DNA from: Prevotella sp. P5-108
GTDB taxonomy: Bacteria > Bacteroidota > Bacteroidia > Bacteroidales > Bacteroidaceae
Direction of reading: 5' to 3'
Assembly: GCF_002251385.1 (NCBI RefSeq)
Contig: NZ_NPJJ01000032.1
Span: forward strand, 1-64,000
Length of the DNA: 64,000 nt
Below the pieces are notes generated by a model. It saw nothing but the letters and a program-made list of their open reading frames with translations, had not been told where the DNA came from and made no database searches. Position 1 is the first letter of the stretch, and each line of letters opens with the position of its first letter. The position numbers and the translations under genes were made by a program. This document shows positions 19,801-27,761 of this stretch, one piece after another.

Positions 19801-20881
19801 AAACAAAGAGCAAGAACTGCATGAGTTGCAGAGACTCAGCCTCGACATAAACCATATGCAAGCTACAGGTGTAACATCACCGTTGGTCATGATGGGCTAT
19901 TCGTTGGCAAACAGCTGCATGGCCTACTACTACGAACAAATGGGCGACAAACAAAACATGATGTATCACAACAAGCAGCATGAATACGCACTGTGCGAAG
20001 CCTACAGCCTCTATCCCAACATCGCAGAACTGAAGCGTCGCTATGCTGCCGCAATTGACGAGACAGGTCGCCTCTTCCTGATGCTGTATGACAACTTCAA
20101 GGCAGCCGAAAAGTGCTATGCCAAGGCCAACGAGATGTTTGTCCAGCTCTTTGAGCAATCGCAGGAGGGAACACTCGTGGACGATATGGCGCTGAGTACC
20201 TACAATCTTACGACCATCTATCTGATGCAGAAGGACTATAACAAGGTGTGCGATACGTCGGCGAGGCTGCTGTCTATACCGCAGATAGAAAGCCGCATCG
20301 GACAGCAGGACTTCTTGGCTGGCATCTACGAAAATCTGTCAATGGCAAAACTCGCCATGGGCGACTCTACTGCGGCCAAGGAATACCAACTCGCAGCCAA
20401 AGGCATCTACAAGCGTCTGCTCGAGGAGCATCCAGACAACGAGAAATACATGAGAGACGTGGCGATAAGTTGTATACGCCAGACCGAACTGCTGATGTCT
20501 ATCGGCGGAAAGGTGGATGATGCCATCGCCGAAATCAACGAGGGCGAGGATATGCTGCAACGGGTGCTGACACTCATCCCCAACTCGCCCAAGGCCATCA
20601 ACAACTATATAGGTCTGCTGTCGTGTAAGACAAAACTGTATATACGACTGCACAACAGCGACAGGATGATAGAGGCATACGACAAGTTTGAGGCACTTAC
20701 CCTCAGAAATATTATCGAGACACGCAACCCACAGCACATCCCACTCATGCTCAGCGAGATGGAATCATTTGTCGTCACCGCACAACAGTCCAAATGGGAG
20801 GAGATGGCACATGCCTTCATGGAAGTAAAGCAGCAAGCGCTGAAGCATCTGGTAGAAAACCGTCTGATAAAGACGCAATAG
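16883..20881 (+). CDS. DUF4062-STAND ATPase-TPR protein (candidate conflict/defence protein)
   Basis: Starting at 16883 gives 1332 aa. Residues 6-95 form a DUF4062 module: IKIFISSTFCDMDAERD, VDFIDLRWGVS and FFIGLLGDRYGWVP, as in eukaryotic NPHP3/TEP1/NWD1-type proteins. A STAND (NACHT-like) ATPase follows, with P-loop SHYGLGKT (286-293, Lys292) and Walker B LLIIDD (371-376). After an all-helical winged-helix-like stretch, the last 600 or so residues are TPR-like helical repeats. This is the layout of signal-sensing NTPases that oligomerise on a trigger; bacterial relatives include Avs-type antiphage proteins. It has its own promoter, stands alone between groES and a lysR gene, and has no signal peptide. 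The role is inferred. Confidence 0.8.
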   Translation: MAQNYKNIKIFISSTFCDMDAERDAIMNRVYPAVAQALAPKHIHVDFIDLRWGVSTQQIAENERENHVLRECIDSINESRPFFIGLLGDRYGWVPSQESWDCIIDGMSDHEKQFINQDTAEARSVTELEMLFGSLIDSDNLHRSLFCFRNPAVYEHMDKEHLFIYIQDNENAQSHLARLKKHIIETMSSHQLKRNVCQYDCQWDGNRLCGMDGLVDFLTQAIVQEIELYECESEEGNPENEYDSTAARFDAIMDHHDANFCGREDFVANLTDVAATTQAKAIMLTSHYGLGKTALLSHWYRQLCKDDRFLPYIYFADRQGNHGKVEMPLKYWLADKRTGATQRFGAESQYELGLLANKLEEATAADSRRKLLIIDDIHLLDNYHKWFDPRLFADDTLIICTADSEQAPRFEHLCDNIYLLPPLSTDTARQLVETRLQRVGKQLQTAVMETLLNKQEGKVKPAGIPLWSVMITRQLVLLDGNYFAQQRKRQEEDAELKIQNSLIDIIAQAPVYPEQLFMTCVESAATFVDRQFVLDVLRFIAITEFGIRPQDLKALMGEKWDNLKFAELKRHMGSLLAIDEESGTIDFAYSNFRSEIYIQAGEQLAPYFAALITHLGDISKNEIDNNIIGNEIPYLAVKYATAAVMDYILDNDRGHLRDKSVYALADLTFRKSQVVKAWMELAAERKPKETIALATQIIRTHMGCRHYTAAATVASWVIPKIDSGKLDQEARRDYYTLVVLYMESLYQTGQYENAAHLSNHLLSECYNELDNPDYYEICGMAILVKTRIESKNPNEHTLGWAAKGNDLMDRLVLEMQQVQMITYLRELSEIYLTIPGVNEPEAENRAQFVDDYLSAPQWMYHLYFMIAPLRKHAEMLEQHDDFAAAILRQQADDYEQTLLNAYPDNPLFNGNCTIPCEQDGHEPDSLSRNFPESLNHYYSQKNPSIEDTLKLQIAFYRMCSHTEWKLKENRNRGNKEQELHELQRLSLDINHMQATGVTSPLVMMGYSLANSCMAYYYEQMGDKQNMMYHNKQHEYALCEAYSLYPNIAELKRRYAAAIDETGRLFLMLYDNFKAAEKCYAKANEMFVQLFEQSQEGTLVDDMALSTYNLTTIYLMQKDYNKVCDTSARLLSIPQIESRIGQQDFLAGIYENLSMAKLAMGDSTAAKEYQLAAKGIYKRLLEEHPDNEKYMRDVAISCIRQTELLMSIGGKVDDAIAEINEGEDMLQRVLTLIPNSPKAINNYIGLLSCKTKLYIRLHNSDRMIEAYDKFEALTLRNIIETRNPQHIPLMLSEMESFVVTAQQSKWEEMAHAFMEVKQQALKHLVENRLIKTQ

Positions 20882-20945
20882 TCCAAAGGCACCCTGGGGA
20901 ATAAGAAAAACCGGCACAGAAATGATGAGTTTGGCAAAAAATGAG

Positions 20946-20953
20946 TAATTTTG
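20946..20953 (+). promoter_or_regulatory. -7 element of the lysR gene
   Basis: TAATTTTG matches the TAnnTTTG motif 25 bp before the chosen ATG at 20978. The upstream element is not evident at the right spacing. It argues for the 20978 start. Confidence 0.4.
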
Positions 20954-20977
20954 CAACATATTATTAGCATTGAGAAT

Positions 20978-21883
20978 ATGGAACTGAGACAACTCAAATA
21001 CTTTCTGAAACTTGCCGAGACTCTGAACTTCTCTTCGGCTGCCAAGGAGCTGTTTATTACCCAAAGCACGCTGTCGCAACAGATTCTCAATCTCGAACGC
21101 GAATTTGACCAACCTCTCTTTGTACGCAACAGCCACGAGGTGCAGCTCACCGAGGCAGGGCGGCTGCTTATGCCCCATGCCCAAGAAAGCATCAATGCTG
21201 CCGAAAACTGCATAACTCTTGTGCAGGAACTCAAGCACATGCTTGTGGGCGAATTGAATGTAGGAGTGACCTTCTCGTTCAGCAATATCATGGCCGAGAC
21301 CATGGCTGAGTTTCTGAAGAAATATCCCAATGTCAAGCTCAATGTATGCTATGACTCCATGGCTGTGCTTATGGAGAAACTGCAGCACCATGACCTGGAT
21401 CTGGTCCTGGCGTTCAAGCCCCTAAAGACCGACAACCGCATCGACAGCGAGGTCTTGTTTCATACGCACGCTTCGGCAATAGTCAATGAGTTTCACCCAC
21501 TGGCCCGCCAGTCGAAAGTGACGCTGGAAGAATTGCAGAAATATGGATTGGCGCTGCCCGCGATAGGCTTGCAGGCTCGCAACGCTTTTGAGAAGGTGAT
21601 TGAAGGTAATGACATCACCTTCAAAATCAAATCGGAAATCAACAACGTGAACCTCCTGTTCAAGCTCGTCAAACAGACCAATTATGTGACCGTGCTGGCG
21701 GCGTCGACCGTCATCGGCGAGAGCGGCGTCTGCGCCATTCCAATAGACCTGCCCGAAGCCGACATGGAAGGATGTATCCACACCATGAAGAACGGATATA
21801 CGAAGAATGCCGCACGCGAGTTTATCAATATGCTACACACCCCCGCAACTCTGTGGAAAGAAATAGCCCTGCCCAATGGATAA
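20978..21883 (+). CDS. LysR-type transcriptional regulator
   Basis: The 301-aa regulator starts MELRQLKYFLKLAETLNFSS with the helix-turn-helix SAAKELFITQSTLSQQILNL (about 20-39), followed by the substrate-binding fold typical of CynR/CbbR-like members (VGELNVGVTFSF near 92 starts the first lobe). It is a one-component regulator whose ligand cannot be read from the sequence. It follows the STAND gene after 97 bp with its own -7 motif and faces nspC across a 58-bp convergent gap. The longer start at 20951 overlaps the -7 box and is rejected. Confidence 0.88.
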   Translation: MELRQLKYFLKLAETLNFSSAAKELFITQSTLSQQILNLEREFDQPLFVRNSHEVQLTEAGRLLMPHAQESINAAENCITLVQELKHMLVGELNVGVTFSFSNIMAETMAEFLKKYPNVKLNVCYDSMAVLMEKLQHHDLDLVLAFKPLKTDNRIDSEVLFHTHASAIVNEFHPLARQSKVTLEELQKYGLALPAIGLQARNAFEKVIEGNDITFKIKSEINNVNLLFKLVKQTNYVTVLAASTVIGESGVCAIPIDLPEADMEGCIHTMKNGYTKNAAREFINMLHTPATLWKEIALPNG

Positions 21884-21941
21884 ATCACATTGAGCAGGGT
21901 TATACCTTATTATATATAGATGACTGTAAAGGAAAGCAGAC

Positions 21942-23111
21942 TTAATCCATACGATTCCGATAGTCTTCGTAGGTGAACTGGCGCAGCACTTCCAATTCAT
22001 TGTCGGTATGCAGCAGGGCTATCGACGGATGGCTGATGCCATTGAACATACAGGTCTTGACTGTGGTATAATGCAGCATATCCTCAAAGATAACATTCTC
22101 GCCTACTTGCAGTTCATGGTCAAACTGCCACATTCCCATAAAATCGCCCGACAGACAACTGTTTCCTCCGATACGATAAACATGAGGAAGGGATGCGTCG
22201 GCATCCATGGGCAAGGAATGAGCTCCACGTATTTCAGGTTGGTAAGGCATCTCGAGACAGTCGGGCATATGGCAGGTAAAGCTGACATTGACAATAGCTG
22301 TACGAATGCCCTTATTCTCAACCACATCTACCACTTGTGACACCAATGGTCCTGTCTGCCAACCGAAAGCGCTACCCGGCTCAAGTATGACATGAAGATG
22401 GGGATAGCGGGCATGGAAGCCTTGAAGCAAACGTATAAGCCTGTCGACATCATAGTCAGCGCGGGTCATAAGATGGCCACCACCGAAGTTAATCCACTCA
22501 ATCTGCGGGAACCACTTGGCGAATTTCTCCTCGATATGCACCAAGGTGCGCTCAAAGACATCAGGTCCGCTCTCACAATGGCAATGACAATGGAAGCCAC
22601 GGATATCGGACGGAAGAGTGGCAGGAAGTGCGTCGGCCATAACACCAAACCGGGTGCCTGGCGCACAAGGATTATAGAGGGCAGTACCCACCTCGGAATA
22701 CTCGGGGTTGACACGAAGTCCCAGCTGGATGGTAGAGTCTATCTCCCTGACCCACTCATGATAACGGGAGTACTGAGAAAGAGAATTGAAGGTAAGATGG
22801 CTGGAGCAACGGGCGATATCATCGATTTCATAATCGGTATATGCAGGCGAATAAGTATGCGCACGCGCTCCGAACTCATGAAAAGCCAGCATAGCTTCGC
22901 CCAAAGAACTGGCTGTTGTCGAAGAGATATATTCACGGAATATAGGGAAAGTCTTCCACAGAGCGTAGGCTTTGAACGCCAATATAATCTCCACGTCGGC
23001 TTCGGAAGCCACACGCTGTATCAGCGCCAGATTTCTACGCAGTCTCTCTTCCTCCAGAATATACATTGGGCGATGGATTTCGCCATATGTCAGTCTATTT
23101 ACCTTCATCAC
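21942..23111 (-). CDS. nspC: Carboxynorspermidine decarboxylase
   Basis: The 389-aa PLP enzyme of the alanine-racemase-like fold removes CO2 from carboxyspermidine/carboxynorspermidine in the alternative polyamine route used by many gut Bacteroidota. Lys47 in EIILAFKAYALWK is the PLP lysine. FHCHCHCESGPDVFERTL and EWINFGGGHLMTR (near 220-232) are NspC hallmarks, and NSCLSGDFMG carries the C-terminal active-site Cys. The partner carboxyspermidine dehydrogenase gene is not in this window. A -7 motif lies 28 bp upstream of the start. Confidence 0.93.
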   Translation of the reverse strand: MMKVNRLTYGEIHRPMYILEEERLRRNLALIQRVASEADVEIILAFKAYALWKTFPIFREYISSTTASSLGEAMLAFHEFGARAHTYSPAYTDYEIDDIARCSSHLTFNSLSQYSRYHEWVREIDSTIQLGLRVNPEYSEVGTALYNPCAPGTRFGVMADALPATLPSDIRGFHCHCHCESGPDVFERTLVHIEEKFAKWFPQIEWINFGGGHLMTRADYDVDRLIRLLQGFHARYPHLHVILEPGSAFGWQTGPLVSQVVDVVENKGIRTAIVNVSFTCHMPDCLEMPYQPEIRGAHSLPMDADASLPHVYRIGGNSCLSGDFMGMWQFDHELQVGENVIFEDMLHYTTVKTCMFNGISHPSIALLHTDNELEVLRQFTYEDYRNRMD

Positions 23112-23138
23112 AGTCTTAACCTAAGTCTATATTTTGGT

Positions 23139-23147
23139 GCAAAGTTA
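23139..23147 (-). promoter_or_regulatory. -7 element of nspC
   Basis: The minus strand reads TAACTTTGC about 28 nt upstream of nspC. It lies back-to-back with the promoter of the ThiE-like gene. Confidence 0.45.
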
Positions 23148-23166
23148 ATTTTTTATTTGATTATAA

Positions 23167-23197
23167 TTGCAGATTTAATGGTTTTTTCATACATTTG
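23167..23197 (+). promoter_or_regulatory. Promoter of the ThiE-like gene
   Basis: TTG (23167-23169) and TACATTTG (23190-23197) are 20 bp apart. The inferred RNA start is only about 10 nt before the ATG at 23212. Confidence 0.5.
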
Positions 23198-23211
23198 CAT
23201 CGTAAAAACGA

Positions 23212-23826
23212 ATGCAGATGAAACTAGTCATAATGACCAAGTCCACTTTTTTTGTGGAAGAAGACAAAATACTAGCCAGCCTCTTTGATGAAGGTATGGA
23301 CAATTTGCACCTTTTCAAGCCAGGTTCATCGCCCATGTATTCTGAGCGTCTGCTCACATTACTCCCTAAAGATTTTTATAAGAAGATAACCGTCCACGAG
23401 CATTATTATTTGAATAATGAGTACCGTCTGGGCGGTATACATATAGACAACCCTGCCGACATTGCCCCCAAAGGTTTCAAGGGTCAGCTGGGGCGTACAT
23501 GTTCAGACCTGAGCATGTTGCGACAGATGAAGAAGGAAAGCAACTACGTCTTTCTGAAGAATATCTTCGACTGTATGGAATTCCCGGAAGAGAAATCCAA
23601 CTTCAATCTTAATCAATTGGAGGATGCGGCCAAAGCCGGGTTGATAGACAAGAAAGTATATGCCTTGGGAGGAATGAGTCTGGAAAGGATTCGCATTGCC
23701 AAAGCCTTAGGTTTCGGTGGTGTAGTGATATGCGGAGACCTGTGGAACAGATTTGACATACACAACCAGATTGATTTCAAAGAGCTGATTGGTCACTTTC
23801 AGCGTTTACGCAAAGCAACGAACTGA
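23212..23826 (+). CDS. Thiamine-phosphate synthase-like (ThiE/TenI) protein
   Basis: The 204-aa protein looks like a TIM-barrel of the ThiE/TenI family. HEHYYLNNEYRLGGIHI (about 64-80) replaces the usual HLGQ-type segment, and VYALGGMSLERIRIAKALGFGGVVI near 145-169 is the phosphate-binding end of the barrel. ThiE joins the pyrimidine and thiazole halves of thiamine. Here the usual Asp/Lys/HVGQ catalytic positions are poorly conserved, so a TenI-like or other barrel function is possible. It is not next to other thi genes (thiL is 7 kb away) and no TPP riboswitch was seen. Start 23218 is an alternative. Confidence 0.7.
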   Translation: MQMKLVIMTKSTFFVEEDKILASLFDEGMDNLHLFKPGSSPMYSERLLTLLPKDFYKKITVHEHYYLNNEYRLGGIHIDNPADIAPKGFKGQLGRTCSDLSMLRQMKKESNYVFLKNIFDCMEFPEEKSNFNLNQLEDAAKAGLIDKKVYALGGMSLERIRIAKALGFGGVVICGDLWNRFDIHNQIDFKELIGHFQRLRKATN

Positions 23827-23862
23827 TAAAAACCACTTGTATAATTAAAATAACGCATAAAA

Positions 23863-24801
23863 ATGAGTGAGAAAAACTCTTTTTTGGTGTTCTCGGGAAC
23901 AAACACGAGATACCTTGCAGAAAAAATCTGCGCAAGTCTGAATTGCCAGTTGGGTAACCTTATCATTACCAAATTCTCTGACGGCGAGTTTGCTGTATCG
24001 TACGAAGAGTCTATCCGTGGTCGTGATGTATTCCTGGTGCAGAGTACATTCCCCAACTCTGACAATCTGATGGAGTTGTTGTTGATGATAGACGCAGCCA
24101 AGCGCGCATCGGCAAGACACATCAATGCGGTAATTCCCTACTTCGGATGGGCACGTCAGGACCGCAAAGACAAGCCACGCGTAAGCATTGGCGCCAAACT
24201 TGTGGCCGACCTGCTGAGTTGTGCCGGTGTAGACCGCGTCATTACAATGGATTTACACGCCGACCAGATTCAGGGATTCTTCGACGTACCCGTAGACCAC
24301 CTCTACGCATCTGGCGTCATCCTCCCCTACCTGCAGAGCTTGAAACTCAAGGACATGGTTATCGCCTCTCCCGACGTAGGTGGCTCAAAGCGCGCCAACT
24401 CGTATGCCAAATATCTGGGCTGTCCACTGGTGCTGTGCAACAAGACCCGCGCAAGAGCCAATGTGGTAGAAAGCATGCAAATTATCGGTGATGTGAAAGA
24501 CAAGAATGTTATCATCGTTGACGATATGGTTGACACCGCTGGTACCATTACCAAGGCTGCCAACATCATGAAGGAAGCCGGCGCAGCCAGCGTGAGAGCC
24601 TGTGCTTCACACTGCGTAATGAGCGGCCCCGCCAGCGACCGCGTACAGCAGTCCGAACTGGAAGAGATTGTATTTACAGACTCTATCCCCTACACCAACC
24701 GCTGCTCCAAGGTAAAGCAGCTGTCTGTAGCTGATATGTTTGCAGAGACCATACGTCGTGTGGTTGAAAACGAAAGCATCTCTTCACAGTATCTGTTATA
24801 A
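23863..24801 (+). CDS. prs: Ribose-phosphate pyrophosphokinase
   Basis: The 312-aa enzyme makes PRPP from ribose-5-phosphate and ATP for nucleotide, His and Trp synthesis. It has FSGTNTRYLAEKICASL at the start, the catalytic-flap RQDRKDKPR (about 103-111), DLHADQIQGFFD (about 129-140) and the PRPP loop VDDMVDTAGT (near 220-229). Length is normal. Its stop overlaps the ATG of the following thioredoxin gene, so the two are co-transcribed. Confidence 0.97.
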   Translation: MSEKNSFLVFSGTNTRYLAEKICASLNCQLGNLIITKFSDGEFAVSYEESIRGRDVFLVQSTFPNSDNLMELLLMIDAAKRASARHINAVIPYFGWARQDRKDKPRVSIGAKLVADLLSCAGVDRVITMDLHADQIQGFFDVPVDHLYASGVILPYLQSLKLKDMVIASPDVGGSKRANSYAKYLGCPLVLCNKTRARANVVESMQIIGDVKDKNVIIVDDMVDTAGTITKAANIMKEAGAASVRACASHCVMSGPASDRVQQSELEEIVFTDSIPYTNRCSKVKQLSVADMFAETIRRVVENESISSQYLL

Positions 24802-25319
24802 TGAAGATAACTTATAAGACACTACTTATTGGAGTGGCAACCGTCTTGTTTATGGGCGGTTGTCACTCCAATGCGTCTAAGGCTCCTGTCGAAAGCAGTG
24901 TAGCGAAAGACACGATAGCCAACGTACAACTCTATGACCTGCAGCGCAACACCGCCAACCTCTATGACGAGATAAGCAAGAACAAACTTACCGTAATAGA
25001 CTTCTGGGCATCCTGGTGTGGTCCTTGCCGTATGGAGGCGCCCAACCTGATAGAGATATACAACGACTATAAGGACAATGGGCTGGGATTTGTCGGCATC
25101 TCGCTTGACGGCGAATACAAGAAGTGGACTGAAGGCATCGAACAGCTGCAATTGCCCTGGCCACAATACTCGGACCTCAGACAATGGGATGACACTCTGG
25201 CAAGAATGTATAACATTGAAAGTATTCCACACACTATCATCGTCAACAGCAAAGGCGAGATTCTGGCCCAAGGACTGAGAGGCGATGAGTTGAGACGCTT
25301 TATCGACACCCAACTATAA
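24801..25319 (+). CDS. Thioredoxin-fold lipoprotein (TlpA/ResA type)
   Basis: The 172-aa protein has a lipoprotein signal peptide with Cys21 in LFMGGC. A thioredoxin domain follows with the active-site pair Cys73/Cys76 in FWASWCGPCRMEAP and the cis-Pro in IESIPHTIIV. It is probably anchored on the outside of the inner membrane or the outer membrane, where TlpA/ResA proteins reduce disulfides. Overlap with prs implies one transcript; the functional link is unclear. A strong hairpin follows. Confidence 0.9.
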   Translation: MKITYKTLLIGVATVLFMGGCHSNASKAPVESSVAKDTIANVQLYDLQRNTANLYDEISKNKLTVIDFWASWCGPCRMEAPNLIEIYNDYKDNGLGFVGISLDGEYKKWTEGIEQLQLPWPQYSDLRQWDDTLARMYNIESIPHTIIVNSKGEILAQGLRGDELRRFIDTQL

Positions 25320-25367
25320 AAAGCGGAGTATGGCTGTATCCATGATAATAGCCATAACGCAAAATAT

Positions 25368-25423
25368 ACAAAGAGAAAAGGAGACATTCACCACATTCGG
25401 CGATTGTCTCCTTTTCTCTTTGT
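25368..25423. terminator. Bidirectional terminator
   Basis: Perfect 19-bp arms (25368-25386 and 25405-25423) with an 18-nt loop lie between the convergent thioredoxin and esterase genes. The arms are A-rich on one side and T-rich on the other, so the hairpin can work for both strands. Confidence 0.7.
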
Positions 25424-25436
25424 TGTCCAGTACGTG

Positions 25437-26843
25437 CTATTTGATAATTTCGGCTATGGCTTTAGCCATCTCGGCCGCACCTTTGGCTGATGGATGTACG
25501 CCATCGCTCAACATAAACTCCGGCTTAGAAGTCATACGCTCGCGAATGTCTATAATCTCACACTTGTTCTTCTTGGCCAACTTGCGAATAATGGGGATAA
25601 TCTCGTTTTCAATCACCGTATTATTGATGTCATTCGGATTGACCATCTTGTTGGAAGCAACCAAGGGAAGCATCAGATAAATCTTAGGAGAAGAAGGCAG
25701 ACGCTTCAGGCTGTCTATCATCTGCTGCATATCATGGGCAAACTCCTTTCCATATTGCCAGTTATGGGCTTTGGAATCATTGGTACCCAACTTAATGATG
25801 GCAATATTGGGATTGAAATCAAGAGCCTCACGCCATGCCTGCTCCTTCATATAAGGGTAGTCACCCTTGTTGAGCATGGTACGGGCGCCGACGCCATAAT
25901 TCTCCACATGATAGCCTTCGCCAAGCAAATTCTGCATTTGGGCAGGATAGCCAAACTGAGAGCGCATATCAATACCCGAACCGTCGGTGATACTATTACC
26001 GATACAAGCTACACGGACGGCATCGCGGCGATGACTGGGCAACTGGTTGAGCCATGAGGTAAGATTGCCAAGCATCTCATCGTGATACTTGAACTTGGAA
26101 TTAAATCCAAAGCCATGTCCACCAGAGGGATAAATATAAAGCGCGCATTTGCCACCCTTGGAACGCATGGCAGAATAATAAGCCACGGCATTGGTCACAG
26201 GAGGAACGCTCACATCGTCATTGGCCAACAAGAGAATGGCGGGCGGGGGAAGATGACGCTGCACATGGAGCTGATTGCTGAATTCCTTGACGAGCTCTGG
26301 ATTATGCCATTCCTTTCCCAACAGGTTTTTAGCCGAACCGGCATGACCTTTTTTCTCGTCCATCGAGATGACGGGATAGAAAAAGATGGAGAAGTTGGGA
26401 CGATGGGCGAAATCGGCATGGGTAGAGATAGTCGAAGCAAGATGTCCGCCAGCCGAAGAACCCATGATTCCGACATCATAGGGATTGACATGCCATACAT
26501 CAGCACTATCGCGCACCATCTTCATGGCAGCCATAGCATCGCCGATAGGAAGCTGACGGTTACCATGTGGCAAACGATACTTCAACACAAAGCAGGCAAT
26601 TCCCTGCTGATTGAAATACTCTGCCCAGTCGGTACCTTCATGCTGCATAGCGACTATCCAGTAAGCTCCACCAGGGCAGACTACCACGGCACGACCGGTG
26701 GCCTTCTCTGCAGAAGGAAGGAAACAACTGAGGGTGGCCTTGCCATCCTCGCTCACCGGCACTACAAACGAACGGCTCGTAGATTGAGCCTTGACCATTA
26801 TCGCACATAAAGCGATGAGAATGAATAAATAAACTCTTTTCAT
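25437..26843 (-). CDS. Secreted double esterase: alpha/beta hydrolase plus SGNH hydrolase
   Basis: The 468-aa protein has a signal peptide (1-19, cleaved before Gln20) and two complete esterase modules. The first (about 25-265) is an alpha/beta hydrolase with oxyanion CPGGAY, nucleophile Ser130 in GSSAGG, Asp210 and His243 (GGHGFG). The second (about 275-468) is a GDSL/SGNH hydrolase with GNSITDGSG (Ser284), GTNDS and DGVHPS. Such pairs occur in acetylxylan/carbohydrate esterases of gut Prevotella, acting on acetylated plant glycans in the periplasm. No glycoside hydrolase or SusCD neighbour is present, so the substrate is unknown. Confidence 0.85.
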   Translation of the reverse strand: MKRVYLFILIALCAIMVKAQSTSRSFVVPVSEDGKATLSCFLPSAEKATGRAVVVCPGGAYWIVAMQHEGTDWAEYFNQQGIACFVLKYRLPHGNRQLPIGDAMAAMKMVRDSADVWHVNPYDVGIMGSSAGGHLASTISTHADFAHRPNFSIFFYPVISMDEKKGHAGSAKNLLGKEWHNPELVKEFSNQLHVQRHLPPPAILLLANDDVSVPPVTNAVAYYSAMRSKGGKCALYIYPSGGHGFGFNSKFKYHDEMLGNLTSWLNQLPSHRRDAVRVACIGNSITDGSGIDMRSQFGYPAQMQNLLGEGYHVENYGVGARTMLNKGDYPYMKEQAWREALDFNPNIAIIKLGTNDSKAHNWQYGKEFAHDMQQMIDSLKRLPSSPKIYLMLPLVASNKMVNPNDINNTVIENEIIPIIRKLAKKNKCEIIDIRERMTSKPEFMLSDGVHPSAKGAAEMAKAIAEIIK

Positions 26844-26905
26844 TGTTTTGTTAGATTATCTTTTTATTCTTAATTTTCATGGATATTACGCTCCTCGCCC
26901 ACACC

Positions 26906-27637
26906 CTAATAACGATGCCCAAGCGGAAGATGCCGCCAAAGGCAATTGGGCACAAGGCGCCAGAAAAACACCAAAAGGCGATAACGCCAATCGATAACCA
27001 CCACATGGCGCCGACGGTATATGCTGCGGACGATGTGGCGGGCCACCACTTCAGGCTTCATCTTCATGGGAAAGCCAGAACCGGCAATGAGCGCAGTGTC
27101 AACAAAACCAGGACGGATGTCAGTAAACCGAATGGGGAGTCGCTGGGAATAAGCCAACTGCTCCAAAGCCTGGATATAGGTATTCTGAAAGGATTTGGTC
27201 GCACTGTAGGAAGGCGCCGGAGCAAGTCCTTTCACACCAGCTATCGAAGAGATAACAGCAATATGCCCTCCCCCATGCGTTTTCATATACTGAAAGGCAA
27301 CATTGACAAGCCGGCAAAATCCCACCACATTGGTATTGACGGTATTCATCTCTATCTGCGACTCCAAATCAAGGTTCTGCGAGCCGATACCAGCCGCATG
27401 GAAGTACAGGTCGACACCACCAAGGCGGTCTATAAGTGCCAAAAGACGGTCAGGCGCATCAGGCATGGTGACATCGCACAGCGCATAGTCAACACGGTCA
27501 TCAGCCATTTCGCGAAGAGAGACAAGAGGCTGTTCTCTACGCGCCATAAGCCCCACTTGCCATCCATCACGGATAAGACGGCATGCCACTTCACGGCCAA
27601 TACCCGATGAAGCTCCTACTATTATTGCCTTTTTCAT
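26906..27637 (-). CDS. Short-chain dehydrogenase/reductase
   Basis: The 243-aa SDR begins with the cofactor motif IVGASSGIGREVA (5-17), which lacks a C-terminal signature for a particular substrate. The catalytic Ser, Tyr and Lys appear in VISSIAGVKG and SYSATKSFQNTY (near 140-165). The C-terminal 30 residues contain a hydrophobic stretch (LLVFFWRLVPNCLW), suggesting membrane association as in some lipid-active SDRs. It is divergent from sppA and has its own -7 motif. Substrate unknown. Confidence 0.87.
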   Translation of the reverse strand: MKKAIIVGASSGIGREVACRLIRDGWQVGLMARREQPLVSLREMADDRVDYALCDVTMPDAPDRLLALIDRLGGVDLYFHAAGIGSQNLDLESQIEMNTVNTNVVGFCRLVNVAFQYMKTHGGGHIAVISSIAGVKGLAPAPSYSATKSFQNTYIQALEQLAYSQRLPIRFTDIRPGFVDTALIAGSGFPMKMKPEVVARHIVRSIYRRRHVVVIDWRYRLLVFFWRLVPNCLWRHLPLGHRY

Positions 27638-27642
27638 CGTAA

Positions 27643-27650
27643 CAAAATTA
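27643..27650 (-). promoter_or_regulatory. -7 element of the SDR gene
   Basis: The minus strand reads TAATTTTG six bases before the SDR start codon, so the mRNA would start at or next to the ATG. No good -33 element. May be fortuitous. Confidence 0.3.
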
Positions 27651-27688
27651 CGAAAAATAGATGGAAAACAGAGAAAAACTGCAGATTA

Positions 27689-27720
27689 TTTGTTTTTTCA
27701 CGCGATTTCTACTATTTTTG
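27689..27720 (+). promoter_or_regulatory. Promoter of sppA-lpxK-thiL
   Basis: TTTG (27689-27692) and TATTTTTG (27713-27720) with a 20-bp spacer match the Bacteroidetes consensus exactly. It supports the sppA start at 27762; the in-frame ATG at 27690 lies inside the promoter. Confidence 0.65.
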
Positions 27721-27761
27721 CATTATATTTATATATTATAATAGGTATATCACACATAAAT

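Noticed and set aside
23112-23211. TPP riboswitch before the ThiE-like gene
   Set aside because: The leader would be about 10 nt and no THI-box sequence is visible; the same is true before thiL.
22392-23288. 298-codon plus-strand open frame
   Set aside because: It is antisense to nspC and runs into the ThiE-like gene; composition and sequence lack protein character.
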